From NCBI GenBank assembly GCA_024689485.1, contig JAILDK010000037.1, forward strand, positions 1-64,000: a DNA stretch of 64,000 nucleotides, given 5' to 3'. The notes below the pieces were generated by a model. The model was not told the DNA's origin and searched no databases. It saw nothing but the letters and a program-made list of their open reading frames with translations. A program made the position numbers and the translations under genes. Numbering within the stretch: the first letter of the stretch is position 1; every line of letters starts with the position of its first letter. Source of the DNA: Fibrobacter sp. (GTDB lineage: Bacteria; Fibrobacterota; Fibrobacteria; Fibrobacterales; Fibrobacteraceae). Positions 1 to 9,194 of this stretch are shown here, one piece after another.

Positions 1-1148
1 AACACGACGAACTTCGCGAGGAAACCGGAAAGCGGCGGAAGGCCAGCCAAGCTTGCAAGGCAAACCACAGCGGCAATCCCTTCGAGCGGCTGACGGCGGC
101 CAAGGCCACGCACATCGTCCAGGTTTTCCTTTTCATCGTTCTTGCCGCTAAAGGCAGAGATCGCAGCGAGTGCGCCTGCAGAACCCAGAGCGTAAGTGAT
201 GAGGAAGTAGTACATCGCGCTCAAATCCTTGCTCACAAGGCCAAGCACAATGAAACCCGCATTCATCACGGCAGAGAAAGCGATAATGCGACGGATGGAC
301 TTTTGAGTGATACCCGAAAGCGCACCGATCACAATCGAAAGCACGGCAACCGTAATGATCACCGGAGTCAGCTTGTCCACGCCGGAACGCACCCAGAGAG
401 ATCCGAGAGCAGCGAGCGCCCCGACCTTCACGACAGCCGCCATGAAGCCCGTCACCGCAACGGAAGCACCGGTGTAAACGTCTGCCACCCAGAAGTGAAT
501 CGGGGCCGCACCCGCCTTAAAGAGGAGCGCGAAAGCAGACAGAAGGACGCCAGCCGTGTAAAGAATTTCGCGACCAGCGAGAGCCTTAGCACCGAACTGA
601 ATCGTACCCGTTGCACCGTAGACCAAAGCCATACCGTACAGGAACATCACGCTAAAGACAGCGCCCGTTACAAAGTACTTGAACGTCGCTTCGTTCGCAT
701 TGCGATCCTTGCGGCGCAAACCGACAAGACCGTAAATCGGGTAAGCGGCAAGTTCCATACCGATAAAGAGCGGAAGGAAGTTCACCGACTGAATCATGAT
801 CATCACGCCCACCGTAGCGAGGAGCGCAAGACCGTAAGGTTCACCTGCCGGGAACTTTTCACGGGAAAGCGTCACCTGCAAGCCGCCAATTCCGAGGAAC
901 GTGCAGAGGATCACGGCGAGGCTCAGGAGCATACGAACGAGATCCATTTCAAGGAAGCCGTAAAGCGGAGCCGCTCCAATCTGGACTGCGCCAAAGGAAA
1001 GGGCAGAGAGGAGCAGGAACGCGCTTGCCACCCAGGGAAGAACCTTTTGCTTGTTCTTATCTGCGATGAACGGTTCCGTAGCGATGCAAACCATGGCGCC
1101 AAGCGCAACGATTGCCATCGGAAGGAGATTCAAAAAACTAGCGGACAT
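1..1148 (-). CDS. nuoN: NADH-quinone oxidoreductase subunit N (partial, C-terminus outside window)
   Basis: Membrane subunit of respiratory complex I, one of the three antiporter-like proton-channel subunits. The reverse strand from 1148 reads MSASFLNLLPMAIVALGAMV and stays open and hydrophobic to the window edge, so about 382 residues are visible and the stop lies beyond base 1. The start overlaps the end of nuoM by 11 bases, as expected for the last gene of a nuo operon. Identity rests on the hydrophobic multi-helix sequence and on the position after nuoM. I did not align it. Confidence 0.9.
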   Translation of the reverse strand, partial: MSASFLNLLPMAIVALGAMVCIATEPFIADKNKQKVLPWVASAFLLLSALSFGAVQIGAAPLYGFLEMDLVRMLLSLAVILCTFLGIGGLQVTLSREKFPAGEPYGLALLATVGVMIMIQSVNFLPLFIGMELAAYPIYGLVGLRRKDRNANEATFKYFVTGAVFSVMFLYGMALVYGATGTIQFGAKALAGREILYTAGVLLSAFALLFKAGAAPIHFWVADVYTGASVAVTGFMAAVVKVGALAALGSLWVRSGVDKLTPVIITVAVLSIVIGALSGITQKSIRRIIAFSAVMNAGFIVLGLVSKDLSAMYYFLITYALGSAGALAAISAFSGKNDEKENLDDVRGLGRRQPLEGIAAVVCLASLAGLPPLSGFLAKFVV

Positions 1149-2844
1149 TTTCAGCCTCCACTTGTTTTACATCTTGTTCGGCAGTAGCCGTTTCAGCTAC
1201 AGCCTTTTGTTCGGCTTCCGTCACAGCCTTTGCTTCGACAGCGGCCGTATCCGCAGAAACAGGTTCTGCAGCAACAGAGTCTGCAACGGCCGGTTCTGCA
1301 ACAGCGGAATCCGCGACTGGAGCTTCAGCCGAATACTGCTTTGACATTTCGGCAACAGCGGCCGGCTGGGAAGCGGCTTCGATTGCAGCTTCAAGTTCTG
1401 CCTGCTGATCTTCCGACACGCGGGTATAATCGAGCGAGCTTGTGATCGGCAGCGGGAACACGCCGAAAACGATCAAGAGAATCAGAAGCGGAGCCGTCGC
1501 CACCGCGTCCGCAATCGGGAAGCGGAGCTTCTTTTGGTCTTCCGAGATTTCACCCGGTTCGCCGAAGAGCACCTTCTGAATCAAGCGCAACATGTAAACA
1601 CCGGTCAAGATGATGCAAAGACCCGCGACAACCGCCGCGACCTTGCTCACACCCCAAAGACCGAGGAGTACAAGGAATTCACCGACAAAGCCAGCCGTAC
1701 CCGGGATTGCAATCGCGAGAACGCTTGCCACGCCAAAGAAGAATCCGAACATCGGATAACGGGAAGCAAAGCCGCCCATCTTGTCGAGGAAGCGGTGACC
1801 GGCGAAACGTTCCGCCGAGCCCGCCAAAATGAAGAGGGCAGAAGCCGAAAGTCCGTGGCCAACGAGCATCACGAGCACCGCCGGGAAAACTTCCACGTTA
1901 AGCGTAAAGATACCTGCAACCGCAAGGCCCAAGTGACCCATGGAGCTGAAGGCGAGGAGCTTCTTGATGTCCTTGGCACGCATCGCCATGAAGGCGCCGT
2001 ACACAGCCGTCAAAAGGCCGAATCCAAGAAGGAGCATGCCGTTCTTGAAAGCGACTTCCGGGAAGATCGCAATCACCCAGAAGTAGAATCCGTAAACGCC
2101 CGCCTTCGACATCGAACCCGTCAAAACGGCGCTCAAGCCAGCCGGAGCTTCCGCATAGGTCTGAGCCTGCCAACCGTGCAACGGGAAGAGCGGAGTCTTG
2201 ACCCAGAATGCGGCGGCAAAGCACCAGAAGAGAATCGTCTGCGTGGATTCCGGAAGGGACTGAGCCGCCTGTGCCACCGGGAGAACGTAAGAAGAACCCG
2301 CGATGGAAATCAAGTACCAGAGAGCGACCGCCATCGGAGCAGAACCGATGAGCGTGTAAAGGGCAAAGTTCAAAGCCGCTTCACGACGTTCCTGTCCACC
2401 GTAGGAACCGATGAGGATTGCCGCCGGGAGAACGAGAGCTTCGAAGAAGAAGAAGAACAGAACCGCGTCGCTTGCGAGGAACGTACCGTTCAACGCACCG
2501 AGCAAGGCGAACATTCCGATGGCGAAGTTGCGGTAGTTACCGCCCATCGTCTTACGGGCGCTCACCAAGGCGGCGAGGGTAATGATACAGGCGAGGAACA
2601 CCATCCAAGCGGAGAATCCGTTCACCGCAAAGGAAAGCGTCACCGAGATGCCGGCACCCGGGATCGTAAACCATTCCATCGGAGTGGTGTTGTAGTCTCC
2701 TGCAAGAAGAAGCGTCAAGCTTCCGCAGAAGAGCGTCGCCGCAAGAATCGTCGCAAGGCGAGATGCCGAACGGGCATCCTTACCAGAAGCGGCGACCATC
2801 AAAAGGGCGGCGAGGAACGGAGCAAAAACCAGTGCGTATAACAT
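1138..2844 (-). CDS. nuoM: NADH-quinone oxidoreductase subunit M with Ala/Glu-rich C-terminal extension
   Basis: Antiporter-like proton-pumping subunit of complex I in the inner membrane, 568 residues (E. coli NuoM has 509). The first ~465 residues are multi-helical and typical of the NuoM/MrpD family. From about residue 470 the chain becomes a hydrophilic tail of about 100 residues dominated by Ala, Val, Glu and Asp, with imperfect repeats of the type VADSxxAEP. The tail is in frame and followed directly by nuoN, so it does not look like a frameshift artefact. The start at 2844 shares a base with the end of nuoL. Confidence 0.95.
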   Translation of the reverse strand: MLYALVFAPFLAALLMVAASGKDARSASRLATILAATLFCGSLTLLLAGDYNTTPMEWFTIPGAGISVTLSFAVNGFSAWMVFLACIITLAALVSARKTMGGNYRNFAIGMFALLGALNGTFLASDAVLFFFFFEALVLPAAILIGSYGGQERREAALNFALYTLIGSAPMAVALWYLISIAGSSYVLPVAQAAQSLPESTQTILFWCFAAAFWVKTPLFPLHGWQAQTYAEAPAGLSAVLTGSMSKAGVYGFYFWVIAIFPEVAFKNGMLLLGFGLLTAVYGAFMAMRAKDIKKLLAFSSMGHLGLAVAGIFTLNVEVFPAVLVMLVGHGLSASALFILAGSAERFAGHRFLDKMGGFASRYPMFGFFFGVASVLAIAIPGTAGFVGEFLVLLGLWGVSKVAAVVAGLCIILTGVYMLRLIQKVLFGEPGEISEDQKKLRFPIADAVATAPLLILLIVFGVFPLPITSSLDYTRVSEDQQAELEAAIEAASQPAAVAEMSKQYSAEAPVADSAVAEPAVADSVAAEPVSADTAAVEAKAVTEAEQKAVAETATAEQDVKQVEAENVR

Positions 2845-4802
2845 TAGGAAAGCCCTCCGCAGAGATAGACCACAATGCCGATGATCGCAACACCTGCGAT
2901 GCTCAAAGCGACCTGCAGGCGAACCTTGCGAACCTGAAGAGAACGCAGACCATCACCCACAATGAACACGAGCGAGCAAACCATCCATTGCAGAATCTGA
3001 ACGAACTTGTCGATGACCATATCCGTCACCAGGGCAAGGAAGTTAAAGACCTTGATCACGATATTGTGGATATAGTCGAAGAAGAACGTCCAATCGCGAG
3101 CGCCGCCGACCGGAGTCGTATCCGCATTCTTTTTCAGCTGCGGGATGCGCTTGTTCTTGAAGATCTTATAGCCGATAGCCGCACCGACAATCGCCGCAGC
3201 CGTACCGAGAGCGGCAAAGAAAAGTGCAGACGGCATGAACGCCGGAGCCTTTTCCATGAAGTGAGCCATCTTCTGAGCATAACCGACAGCCGGAGTGAGC
3301 CACTGTTCAAACCAGTTGGCACCGCTCACGAACACGTTCCAGAGGTAGCCGGAGAAAGCCGAGCCAATCGCAAGAACGATCATCGGGAAGGTCATGGAGA
3401 ACGGAGCTTCATGAATCTGATCGTCACGCAGTTCGCCACGGTACTTGCCGAGGAACACGAGAACCATCAGACGGGTCATGTACACAGCCGTAATCACCGC
3501 GGTCAAAAGGCCGACACCGTAAAGGACCGGGCCGAGAACCGGGGAGAATTCGAAGACGCGTTCGAGAATCAAATCCTTCGAGAAGAAGCCGGAGAATCCC
3601 GGGAAGCCGATAATTGCGAGGTATGCAAAGAGCATCGTAATCGCGGTAATCGGAGTCTTCTTCAAAAGACCGCCCATCTTGCGCATATCCTGTTCGCCGG
3701 CAAGAGCGTGCATCACAGCACCTGCGCCGAGGAAGAGCGTCGCCTTGAAGAAGGCGTGGGTGAACACGTGGAAGATCGAAACGTCAAACGCCGAAGCGCC
3801 TGCCGCCATAAACATGTAACCGAGCTGGGAAATCGTCGAGTAGGCGAGAACCTTCTTGATGTCGTTCTGGAGAAGACCTGCGACAGCTGCCCAGAAAGCG
3901 GTCAGCATACCGACAAGTGCAATCACCGGAAGCACGCCCGGAAGAATCACAAACAGCTGAGAGAGACGAGCCACGAGATAAACGCCAGCCGTCACCATCG
4001 TTGCAGCATGGATCAACGCAGAAACCGGAGTAGGACCCGCCATCGCATCCGGGAGCCAGGTGAGGAGCGGAACCTGAGCGCTCTTCGCCGTGCAAGCCCA
4101 GAAGAAGAGAAGTCCAGCAGCCGTGAGGAGCGGAAGGGCCGACACGATCATTTCTGCCGAAGCCGGATTCACGATCCAAGCGATGAGATCCGTGTAGTTC
4201 AAAAGGCTCGAACCGCCGACCGTCACGAGAGCGGCCATACCGAGGAGGAAGCCGACGTCACCGACACGGTTCACGAGGAATGCCTTGTTAGCAGCCTTGC
4301 AGTTCTTGAGATCCTTGTTCCAGAAACCGATGAGGAGGTAAGAGCAAAGGCCCACGCCTTCCCAACCGAGGAACGTCAAAAGCAGGGAGTCCGAAAGAAC
4401 GAGCACGATCATGCTGAACACGAACAGGTTGATGTAGGCAAAGAACTTGGCAAAGCCGCGATCCTTGTGCATGTAACCCGTCGAATACATCGTGATGAGC
4501 GTCGCAATGCCCGTCACAAAGAGGAGCATCGTGCGGGTCAGCCCGTCAAAGAGGAATCCGAAGTGCGCCTGGAACAACGGAGTGTCGATCCAGTTGCAGA
4601 GCGTTTCGTGAATGCCTTCCGCCGGCATGTTCCAGCCGATGAACGCAGTCGAAACAAAGGCGAGGAGCGGGAAGATCACAGAGATCGTGCCCACAAGACC
4701 TTCATCAGGGCCCTTTTCACTTTCAGAAGAAGCGAGGGCGATGAGCGTAAGCACCACCACGCCAACGAGAGGGAAAAGAGGGATTAACCAAAGAGGAATC
4801 AT
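2844..4802 (-). CDS. nuoL: NADH-quinone oxidoreductase subunit L
   Basis: Largest antiporter-like subunit of complex I, 652 residues, inner membrane. N-terminal helices are followed by the NuoL core (residues ~130-420, including segments such as LLTWLPDAMAGPTPVSALIH). The C-terminal part should hold the long lateral helix that runs along the membrane arm, ending in a final hydrophobic segment near residue 640. Length and order (after nuoK, before nuoM) are as in E. coli. nuoK ends seven bases before its start, so translation is probably coupled. Confidence 0.97.
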   Translation of the reverse strand: MIPLWLIPLFPLVGVVVLTLIALASSESEKGPDEGLVGTISVIFPLLAFVSTAFIGWNMPAEGIHETLCNWIDTPLFQAHFGFLFDGLTRTMLLFVTGIATLITMYSTGYMHKDRGFAKFFAYINLFVFSMIVLVLSDSLLLTFLGWEGVGLCSYLLIGFWNKDLKNCKAANKAFLVNRVGDVGFLLGMAALVTVGGSSLLNYTDLIAWIVNPASAEMIVSALPLLTAAGLLFFWACTAKSAQVPLLTWLPDAMAGPTPVSALIHAATMVTAGVYLVARLSQLFVILPGVLPVIALVGMLTAFWAAVAGLLQNDIKKVLAYSTISQLGYMFMAAGASAFDVSIFHVFTHAFFKATLFLGAGAVMHALAGEQDMRKMGGLLKKTPITAITMLFAYLAIIGFPGFSGFFSKDLILERVFEFSPVLGPVLYGVGLLTAVITAVYMTRLMVLVFLGKYRGELRDDQIHEAPFSMTFPMIVLAIGSAFSGYLWNVFVSGANWFEQWLTPAVGYAQKMAHFMEKAPAFMPSALFFAALGTAAAIVGAAIGYKIFKNKRIPQLKKNADTTPVGGARDWTFFFDYIHNIVIKVFNFLALVTDMVIDKFVQILQWMVCSLVFIVGDGLRSLQVRKVRLQVALSIAGVAIIGIVVYLCGGLS

Positions 4803-4808
4803 TTTCTG

Positions 4809-5117
4809 TTACCCCCTCATATTGGAATAGTTATCGACATCCGCGCTATCCTGATTTCTAAAGATCAAGATGATGATCGCAAGGCCGACGCAAGCTTCTG
4901 CCGCAGCGACCGCAATCGTAAAGAGCGGGATAATCTGACCAGTAACGCTTGCCACTTCGGCAAACGTCTTGGAGAATCCGATAATGCTCAGGTTCACCGC
5001 GTTCAGCGCAAGTTCCACGCCCATCAGAACGAAGAACACGTTACGACGGCAAAGAGCCGTGGCGATACCGAGGGACATGAGGATCAACGCCAAAACTTGA
5101 ACGTAAATCGCTTGCAT
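4809..5117 (-). CDS. nuoK: NADH-quinone oxidoreductase subunit K
   Basis: Small three-helix membrane subunit of complex I, 102 residues, the usual family length. It contains the family segment FVLMGVELALNAVNL with the conserved glutamate of helix 2 that lies in the proton path. The ATG at 5117 overlaps the nuoJ stop as TAATG, a translational coupling seen repeatedly in this operon. Confidence 0.97.
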   Translation of the reverse strand: MQAIYVQVLALILMSLGIATALCRRNVFFVLMGVELALNAVNLSIIGFSKTFAEVASVTGQIIPLFTIAVAAAEACVGLAIIILIFRNQDSADVDNYSNMRG

Positions 5118-5662
5118 TAGTGAACCTCCTCAAGCTTCGCATTCTCCGGATCCGAAGCAATGCGCTTGCGGGCGAGAATGACCGCAGTCGCCATCGCGGA
5201 AAGCAGCACAAGGCCGACCGCAAGGACGAGCAGGTAGTAACCGTTACCGCTTGCGCTCACGTCAAAGAGCGTATGCGCCGTGACATCAACACCGCCACGC
5301 ACCGTATCCGGGTTAAAGTCGAACGAAGCATGGCAAAGCACGATCGAAGTGAGAGCCGCCACCGCCAAAACGGAGAGCAGCACAAAAATCGAAACCTTGT
5401 CAAAGCGTTTTGTGCGCGTGTCACGCGAACCGTTCAACACGAGAATGATGAACATGAGAAGCGTCATGACTGCGCCGGCGTAAACCATGATCTGAACGAC
5501 ACCCACGAACGGGCTGCCCAAAAGACCGTAGATACCGGCCAAGGAGAGCATCGTCGTGACCATCGCGATCGAAGCGTAGAGCGGGTGCTTCGTGAAGAAG
5601 ATGCAAAGGGAGCATCCCACCGCGACCACCGCCAAGATAATGAAGTAAATGAGAGCTAGCAT
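5117..5662 (-). CDS. nuoJ: NADH-quinone oxidoreductase subunit J
   Basis: Membrane subunit of complex I, 181 residues with about five hydrophobic segments. The segment VGVVQIMVYAGAVMTLLMF is characteristic of NuoJ/ND6 and includes the helix-3 region tied to coupling. A short charged C-terminus (ENAKLEEVH) follows. The start at 5662 overlaps the end of nuoI by seven bases. Confidence 0.97.
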   Translation of the reverse strand: MLALIYFIILAVVAVGCSLCIFFTKHPLYASIAMVTTMLSLAGIYGLLGSPFVGVVQIMVYAGAVMTLLMFIILVLNGSRDTRTKRFDKVSIFVLLSVLAVAALTSIVLCHASFDFNPDTVRGGVDVTAHTLFDVSASGNGYYLLVLAVGLVLLSAMATAVILARKRIASDPENAKLEEVH

Positions 5663-6225
5663 TTGACTTCTCCCCAGACTTCGAGAGCCTGCTTATTTTG
5701 CGTTCCGCCCGGAGCCACCTGGCTCTGCGGATCATCTGGATAATCCTTCGGATTCCAGCTTGTCAAATCCGTGAGATTGACGATGAAGTCTTTGCGCTTC
5801 GGATGGACAAAGCTCGTTTCGCAGGTATCCATGCGAAGAGCGTCAACCGGGCAAGCTTCCACGCAAAGGCCGCAGAAGATGCACACGGAATGGTCGATTT
5901 CAAAGCGAGAAGCCTTCTTTTCGATACGTCCGTCCGCAGACTGAGCCGCTTCGATAAAGATGCAGTGAGCCGGGCAAGCCGATGCGCACATAAAGCATGC
6001 GACGCAACGCGGAGAACCGTCCGGACGCACCATCATACGGTGCTTGGCACGGTAATCACGCGGAATGTAAGGCTTGACTTCCGGGTAACCGGTCGTCGGG
6101 AGCGTTTCATAGCGGAAGAAGCCGCGCAAAAAGTGCTTGATCGTCGTGTAGAGACCGCGGAACGCTTCAAAGATGTAGAGGCGTTCGATCAAGTTCATTT
6201 CTTTGTGTTTAACAACGCGAACCAT
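5656..6225 (-). CDS. nuoI: NADH-quinone oxidoreductase subunit I (2x[4Fe-4S])
   Basis: Peripheral-arm ferredoxin subunit that carries clusters N6a and N6b and passes electrons to NuoB. It has 189 residues. The two ferredoxin motifs are visible as CVACFMCASACP and CIFCGLCVEACP, about 40 residues apart. An amphipathic N-terminal region (IERLYIFEAFRGLYTTIKHF) should dock on NuoH. The start overlaps the nuoH stop as TAATG at 6225. Confidence 0.97.
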   Translation of the reverse strand: MVRVVKHKEMNLIERLYIFEAFRGLYTTIKHFLRGFFRYETLPTTGYPEVKPYIPRDYRAKHRMMVRPDGSPRCVACFMCASACPAHCIFIEAAQSADGRIEKKASRFEIDHSVCIFCGLCVEACPVDALRMDTCETSFVHPKRKDFIVNLTDLTSWNPKDYPDDPQSQVAPGGTQNKQALEVWGEVKC

Positions 6226-7586
6226 TAGTTGCCTCCCATGACGAGTTTAGCGATAACAGCCGTCACCACCAAGTTCAGAAGGGCGATGTTCAACAGGATC
6301 TTCCAGCCGAGATGCATGATCTGGTCATAGCGGAAGCGCGGGAGCGTCCAGCGGACCCAAATCCAGACCCAGCAGAAGAACACGGTCTTGACCATCAAAA
6401 CGAGGAACTGGACCGCTGCGGTACCGAGAGCCGTTCCAATGCCGTACACCGGAGCGCCATTCACCATGGTTGCTTCCGGATGCAGGAAGAGGCCGCTTGC
6501 AATCGCCAGTGCGATGAACACAGGGACAGCCACCCAAGCGATGATCTTGTAAAGGAGATATTCCTTATTGATTTCATCCTTGTTCGAAGCCTTGCCCTTG
6601 TTGAATTCACGGAGCCAGCGATAAACCATGTGGAGGAAGGCGAGAGCGAGGAAGGCGCAAATGCCGAAGAGTGCTGCAAGCACACCGCCGAAATTCGCCT
6701 GCACATCCGCAGTCGTCATGAACGGAATCGAGTAACCACCGAGGAAGAGGGTCGCCATGAGAATACTGTTGATTCCCACGTGGCCATATTCACCCATGTA
6801 GAACATACCGAACTGCATAGCGCCGTATTCCAAATGGTAACCGGCGACGAGTTCCGGGTCACCTTCCGAAACGTCAAACGGAGGACGTCCCGTTTCGGCA
6901 ATCGCAGAAAGAAGGAAGCAGAAGAATGCAACCGGCTGGACGAAAATACCCCAGACGTGATTTTCCTGCCAGCTCACGATCCCTTCGACATTGAAAGTCC
7001 CTGCGAGAAGGACCATGCCCATCATCGAAAGACCGAGGCAGACTTCATAACTGATGCTCGTAGCCGTTGCACGGAGAGCGCCGAGGAGCGGGAACTTCGA
7101 CTTGGATGCCCAACCCGAAAGAACCGTACCAAAAACAGAGAGGGAAGAAAGGCCGAACATGAGCAAGATGCCGATGTCCGTATCCACGTTTGCCGCCGGA
7201 ATGTGCACCACCGTATCGCCGAACGTAAAGTTCAAGGAAGCGAAATACGGAAGAACGCAAGGCGTGAGCAGCGTAAGGCCAAACGGAATTGCCGGAGCGA
7301 GCGAGAAGAGAACCTTATGAACATTCTTCGGTTCATAGAGTTCCTTGAAGAACAGCTTCAAGCCGTCGCAGCAGTTCTGAATCCAGCCAAAGGCGCGGAT
7401 CTTTCCGAAGAACGGAATCTTGATGTAGGAGCGGTTCGGACCCTGACGGTCCTGAATGAAACCTGCACCACGGCGTTCCATCGGAATCAAGAGAAGAATG
7501 AAGAGCACTGGGATGAATGCGAGCGCAAGCTTCGCAATCGTCAGAAGCCATTCAATCCAGGTTTTGGATTCAATAAATTCCATCAT
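6225..7586 (-). CDS. nuoH: NADH-quinone oxidoreductase subunit H, long form
   Basis: Membrane subunit at the arm junction that forms much of the quinone cavity. Conserved segments are visible: MERRGAGFIQDRQGPNR near the N-terminus, a Glu-rich loop AIAETGRPPFDVSEGDPELV, and LPRFRYDQIMHLGWK near the C-terminus. At 453 residues it is about 125 longer than E. coli NuoH (325). The extra length lies largely between residues ~310 and ~410, as a charged loop (FNKGKASNKDEINKEYLLYK) followed by hydrophobic segments. The start ATGATG overlaps the nuoG stop. Confidence 0.95.
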   Translation of the reverse strand: MMEFIESKTWIEWLLTIAKLALAFIPVLFILLLIPMERRGAGFIQDRQGPNRSYIKIPFFGKIRAFGWIQNCCDGLKLFFKELYEPKNVHKVLFSLAPAIPFGLTLLTPCVLPYFASLNFTFGDTVVHIPAANVDTDIGILLMFGLSSLSVFGTVLSGWASKSKFPLLGALRATATSISYEVCLGLSMMGMVLLAGTFNVEGIVSWQENHVWGIFVQPVAFFCFLLSAIAETGRPPFDVSEGDPELVAGYHLEYGAMQFGMFYMGEYGHVGINSILMATLFLGGYSIPFMTTADVQANFGGVLAALFGICAFLALAFLHMVYRWLREFNKGKASNKDEINKEYLLYKIIAWVAVPVFIALAIASGLFLHPEATMVNGAPVYGIGTALGTAAVQFLVLMVKTVFFCWVWIWVRWTLPRFRYDQIMHLGWKILLNIALLNLVVTAVIAKLVMGGN

Positions 7587-9190
7587 ACAGCAGCATCTCC
7601 ATCGAGCAATTCGCCCGTGCTATGGATGGCATCAAAAGAGAGCTTCGCAAGCTTCGGAGCGAACTCGCCCGCTTTCTTGAAAGCGATCGCCGCGCTCGTC
7701 ACATCTTCACCGGCGAGGGCAAAGAGCACCGAGAACAACGGAGCAAGTTCCGCATCCGGAGAAGTCGGAGCGGCGTTCAACTTTTGAAGGATCGAATTCA
7801 CGTTCACCATGGTACCGCTGACTTCGGACCAGTGGTTCACGCCGTAAACCGTCGAAGACTTCTTCGCGGTTTCGTCATTCTTTGCCGAAATCGAAATGCG
7901 GTCCGAAATCACTTCGAGAGCCTTTGCCTTCGAAGCGTCGCTGCCCCACAGGTCTGCAGAGAGCGAAACGAGCGTCTTGAATTCGGAAGCGCGCTTGGCG
8001 AGGTCTTCTGCCGTCTGGGTAAATCCAAACAGGGCAAAGCCTGCGCGGTTCGCCACCGGGTCACCGCTCTTCGAAAGTCCGTCCGGAGTTCCCACCGGAG
8101 CGAAGGTTCCCACAAAGACTTCTGCGCGGTTGCCGAGCTTGTTCACAAGCGTCTTCAAAGCGGCAGCGTCTTCGTTCGTCGCACTTCCACCGAGGACGAA
8201 TGCGATCTTGCCTTCGCCTTCGAGAGCCTTCTTCAAAGCGTCCAGGTTACCGACCGGCAAACGGTCCTTGGTAAACTGCTGGAATGCGAGACGGCTCGTA
8301 TTCGAAATCCAGGTGCGGTTCACTTCCGGATTGCAGCGCGGCATCACGCGCCAAATGTATCCGTTGTTGTGATCGAGCCAGATGTTCGCGCCGAGGGAAT
8401 CATCCATGGAGATGGTCGCCGTGCGGGAGAGCATCCAGACGCGCTGCTGGAAGCGGAAATACTTTGCAGTCATTGCGCCGGTCGGGCAAACGTCCGTGAC
8501 GCAAAGGTCGTATTCGTGATCGAGCTTACGGCCCGGGAAGGTCGTAATGTAAGTCTTGTCGGCACGGAGTGCGAGCTGCAACTGTTCATCGCCTGCGACA
8601 TCGCGCATAAAGCGAACGCAACGGTCGCACTGCACGCAGCGTTCTTCGTCGAGGAAGATACGCGGGCCAATGTCCACGCGCTTACCGCCGCGGAGCTGAC
8701 CCTTGGTGTCGTAGAACTGATGATCCGGATTGCCGTGGTAGTTCTTACCGACTTCCGGGAAGAGACGGCTCGTATCCTTGCCCGCTTCCACGTAGTTTTC
8801 CTGGAGCGTGCATTCGCCCGCCTTGTCGCAGATCGGGCAATCAAGCGGGTGGTTCAGCAGCATGAATTCAGAGACTGCTGCACGAGCGTTCTTCACGCGT
8901 TCGCTCGAACGCGGTGTCGAAATTTTCATTCCTTCCTTCACCGGGGTGAAGCAGGAAATGATCAGAGCCTTTCCGCGCGGGCCTTCCGTTTCGACGAGGC
9001 ACTGGCGACAGTTACCAGAGACCGGCAAATACGGATGATAGCAGACATGCGGAGTTTCAATGCCGACAGCTTTCAAAGCTTCGAGCAGGTTAGTATCGCC
9101 CGGCACTTCCACATTCTGACCATCGACCTCGATTGTGACTCGAGGACTTTTGGCAGTCGGAAGATGAGGCATGTTATAATGATTGCTCAT
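7583..9190 (-). CDS. nuoG: NADH-quinone oxidoreductase subunit G, short form
   Basis: Fe-S subunit of the peripheral arm, 535 residues (E. coli has 908). A [2Fe-2S] ferredoxin domain (Cys50, 61, 64, 80) is followed by the His-Cys3 [4Fe-4S] motif (H114, C118, C121, C127) and a further cluster site (C185, C188, C191, C235). The molybdopterin-oxidoreductase-like part is cut down to about 280 residues. Where the family has a Cys cluster binding N7 this protein has none (RTATISMDDSLGANIW). It starts four bases after the nuoF stop, with only a weak ribosome-binding site. Confidence 0.95.
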   Translation of the reverse strand: MSNHYNMPHLPTAKSPRVTIEVDGQNVEVPGDTNLLEALKAVGIETPHVCYHPYLPVSGNCRQCLVETEGPRGKALIISCFTPVKEGMKISTPRSSERVKNARAAVSEFMLLNHPLDCPICDKAGECTLQENYVEAGKDTSRLFPEVGKNYHGNPDHQFYDTKGQLRGGKRVDIGPRIFLDEERCVQCDRCVRFMRDVAGDEQLQLALRADKTYITTFPGRKLDHEYDLCVTDVCPTGAMTAKYFRFQQRVWMLSRTATISMDDSLGANIWLDHNNGYIWRVMPRCNPEVNRTWISNTSRLAFQQFTKDRLPVGNLDALKKALEGEGKIAFVLGGSATNEDAAALKTLVNKLGNRAEVFVGTFAPVGTPDGLSKSGDPVANRAGFALFGFTQTAEDLAKRASEFKTLVSLSADLWGSDASKAKALEVISDRISISAKNDETAKKSSTVYGVNHWSEVSGTMVNVNSILQKLNAAPTSPDAELAPLFSVLFALAGEDVTSAAIAFKKAGEFAPKLAKLSFDAIHSTGELLDGDAAV

Positions 9191-9194
9191 AAGA

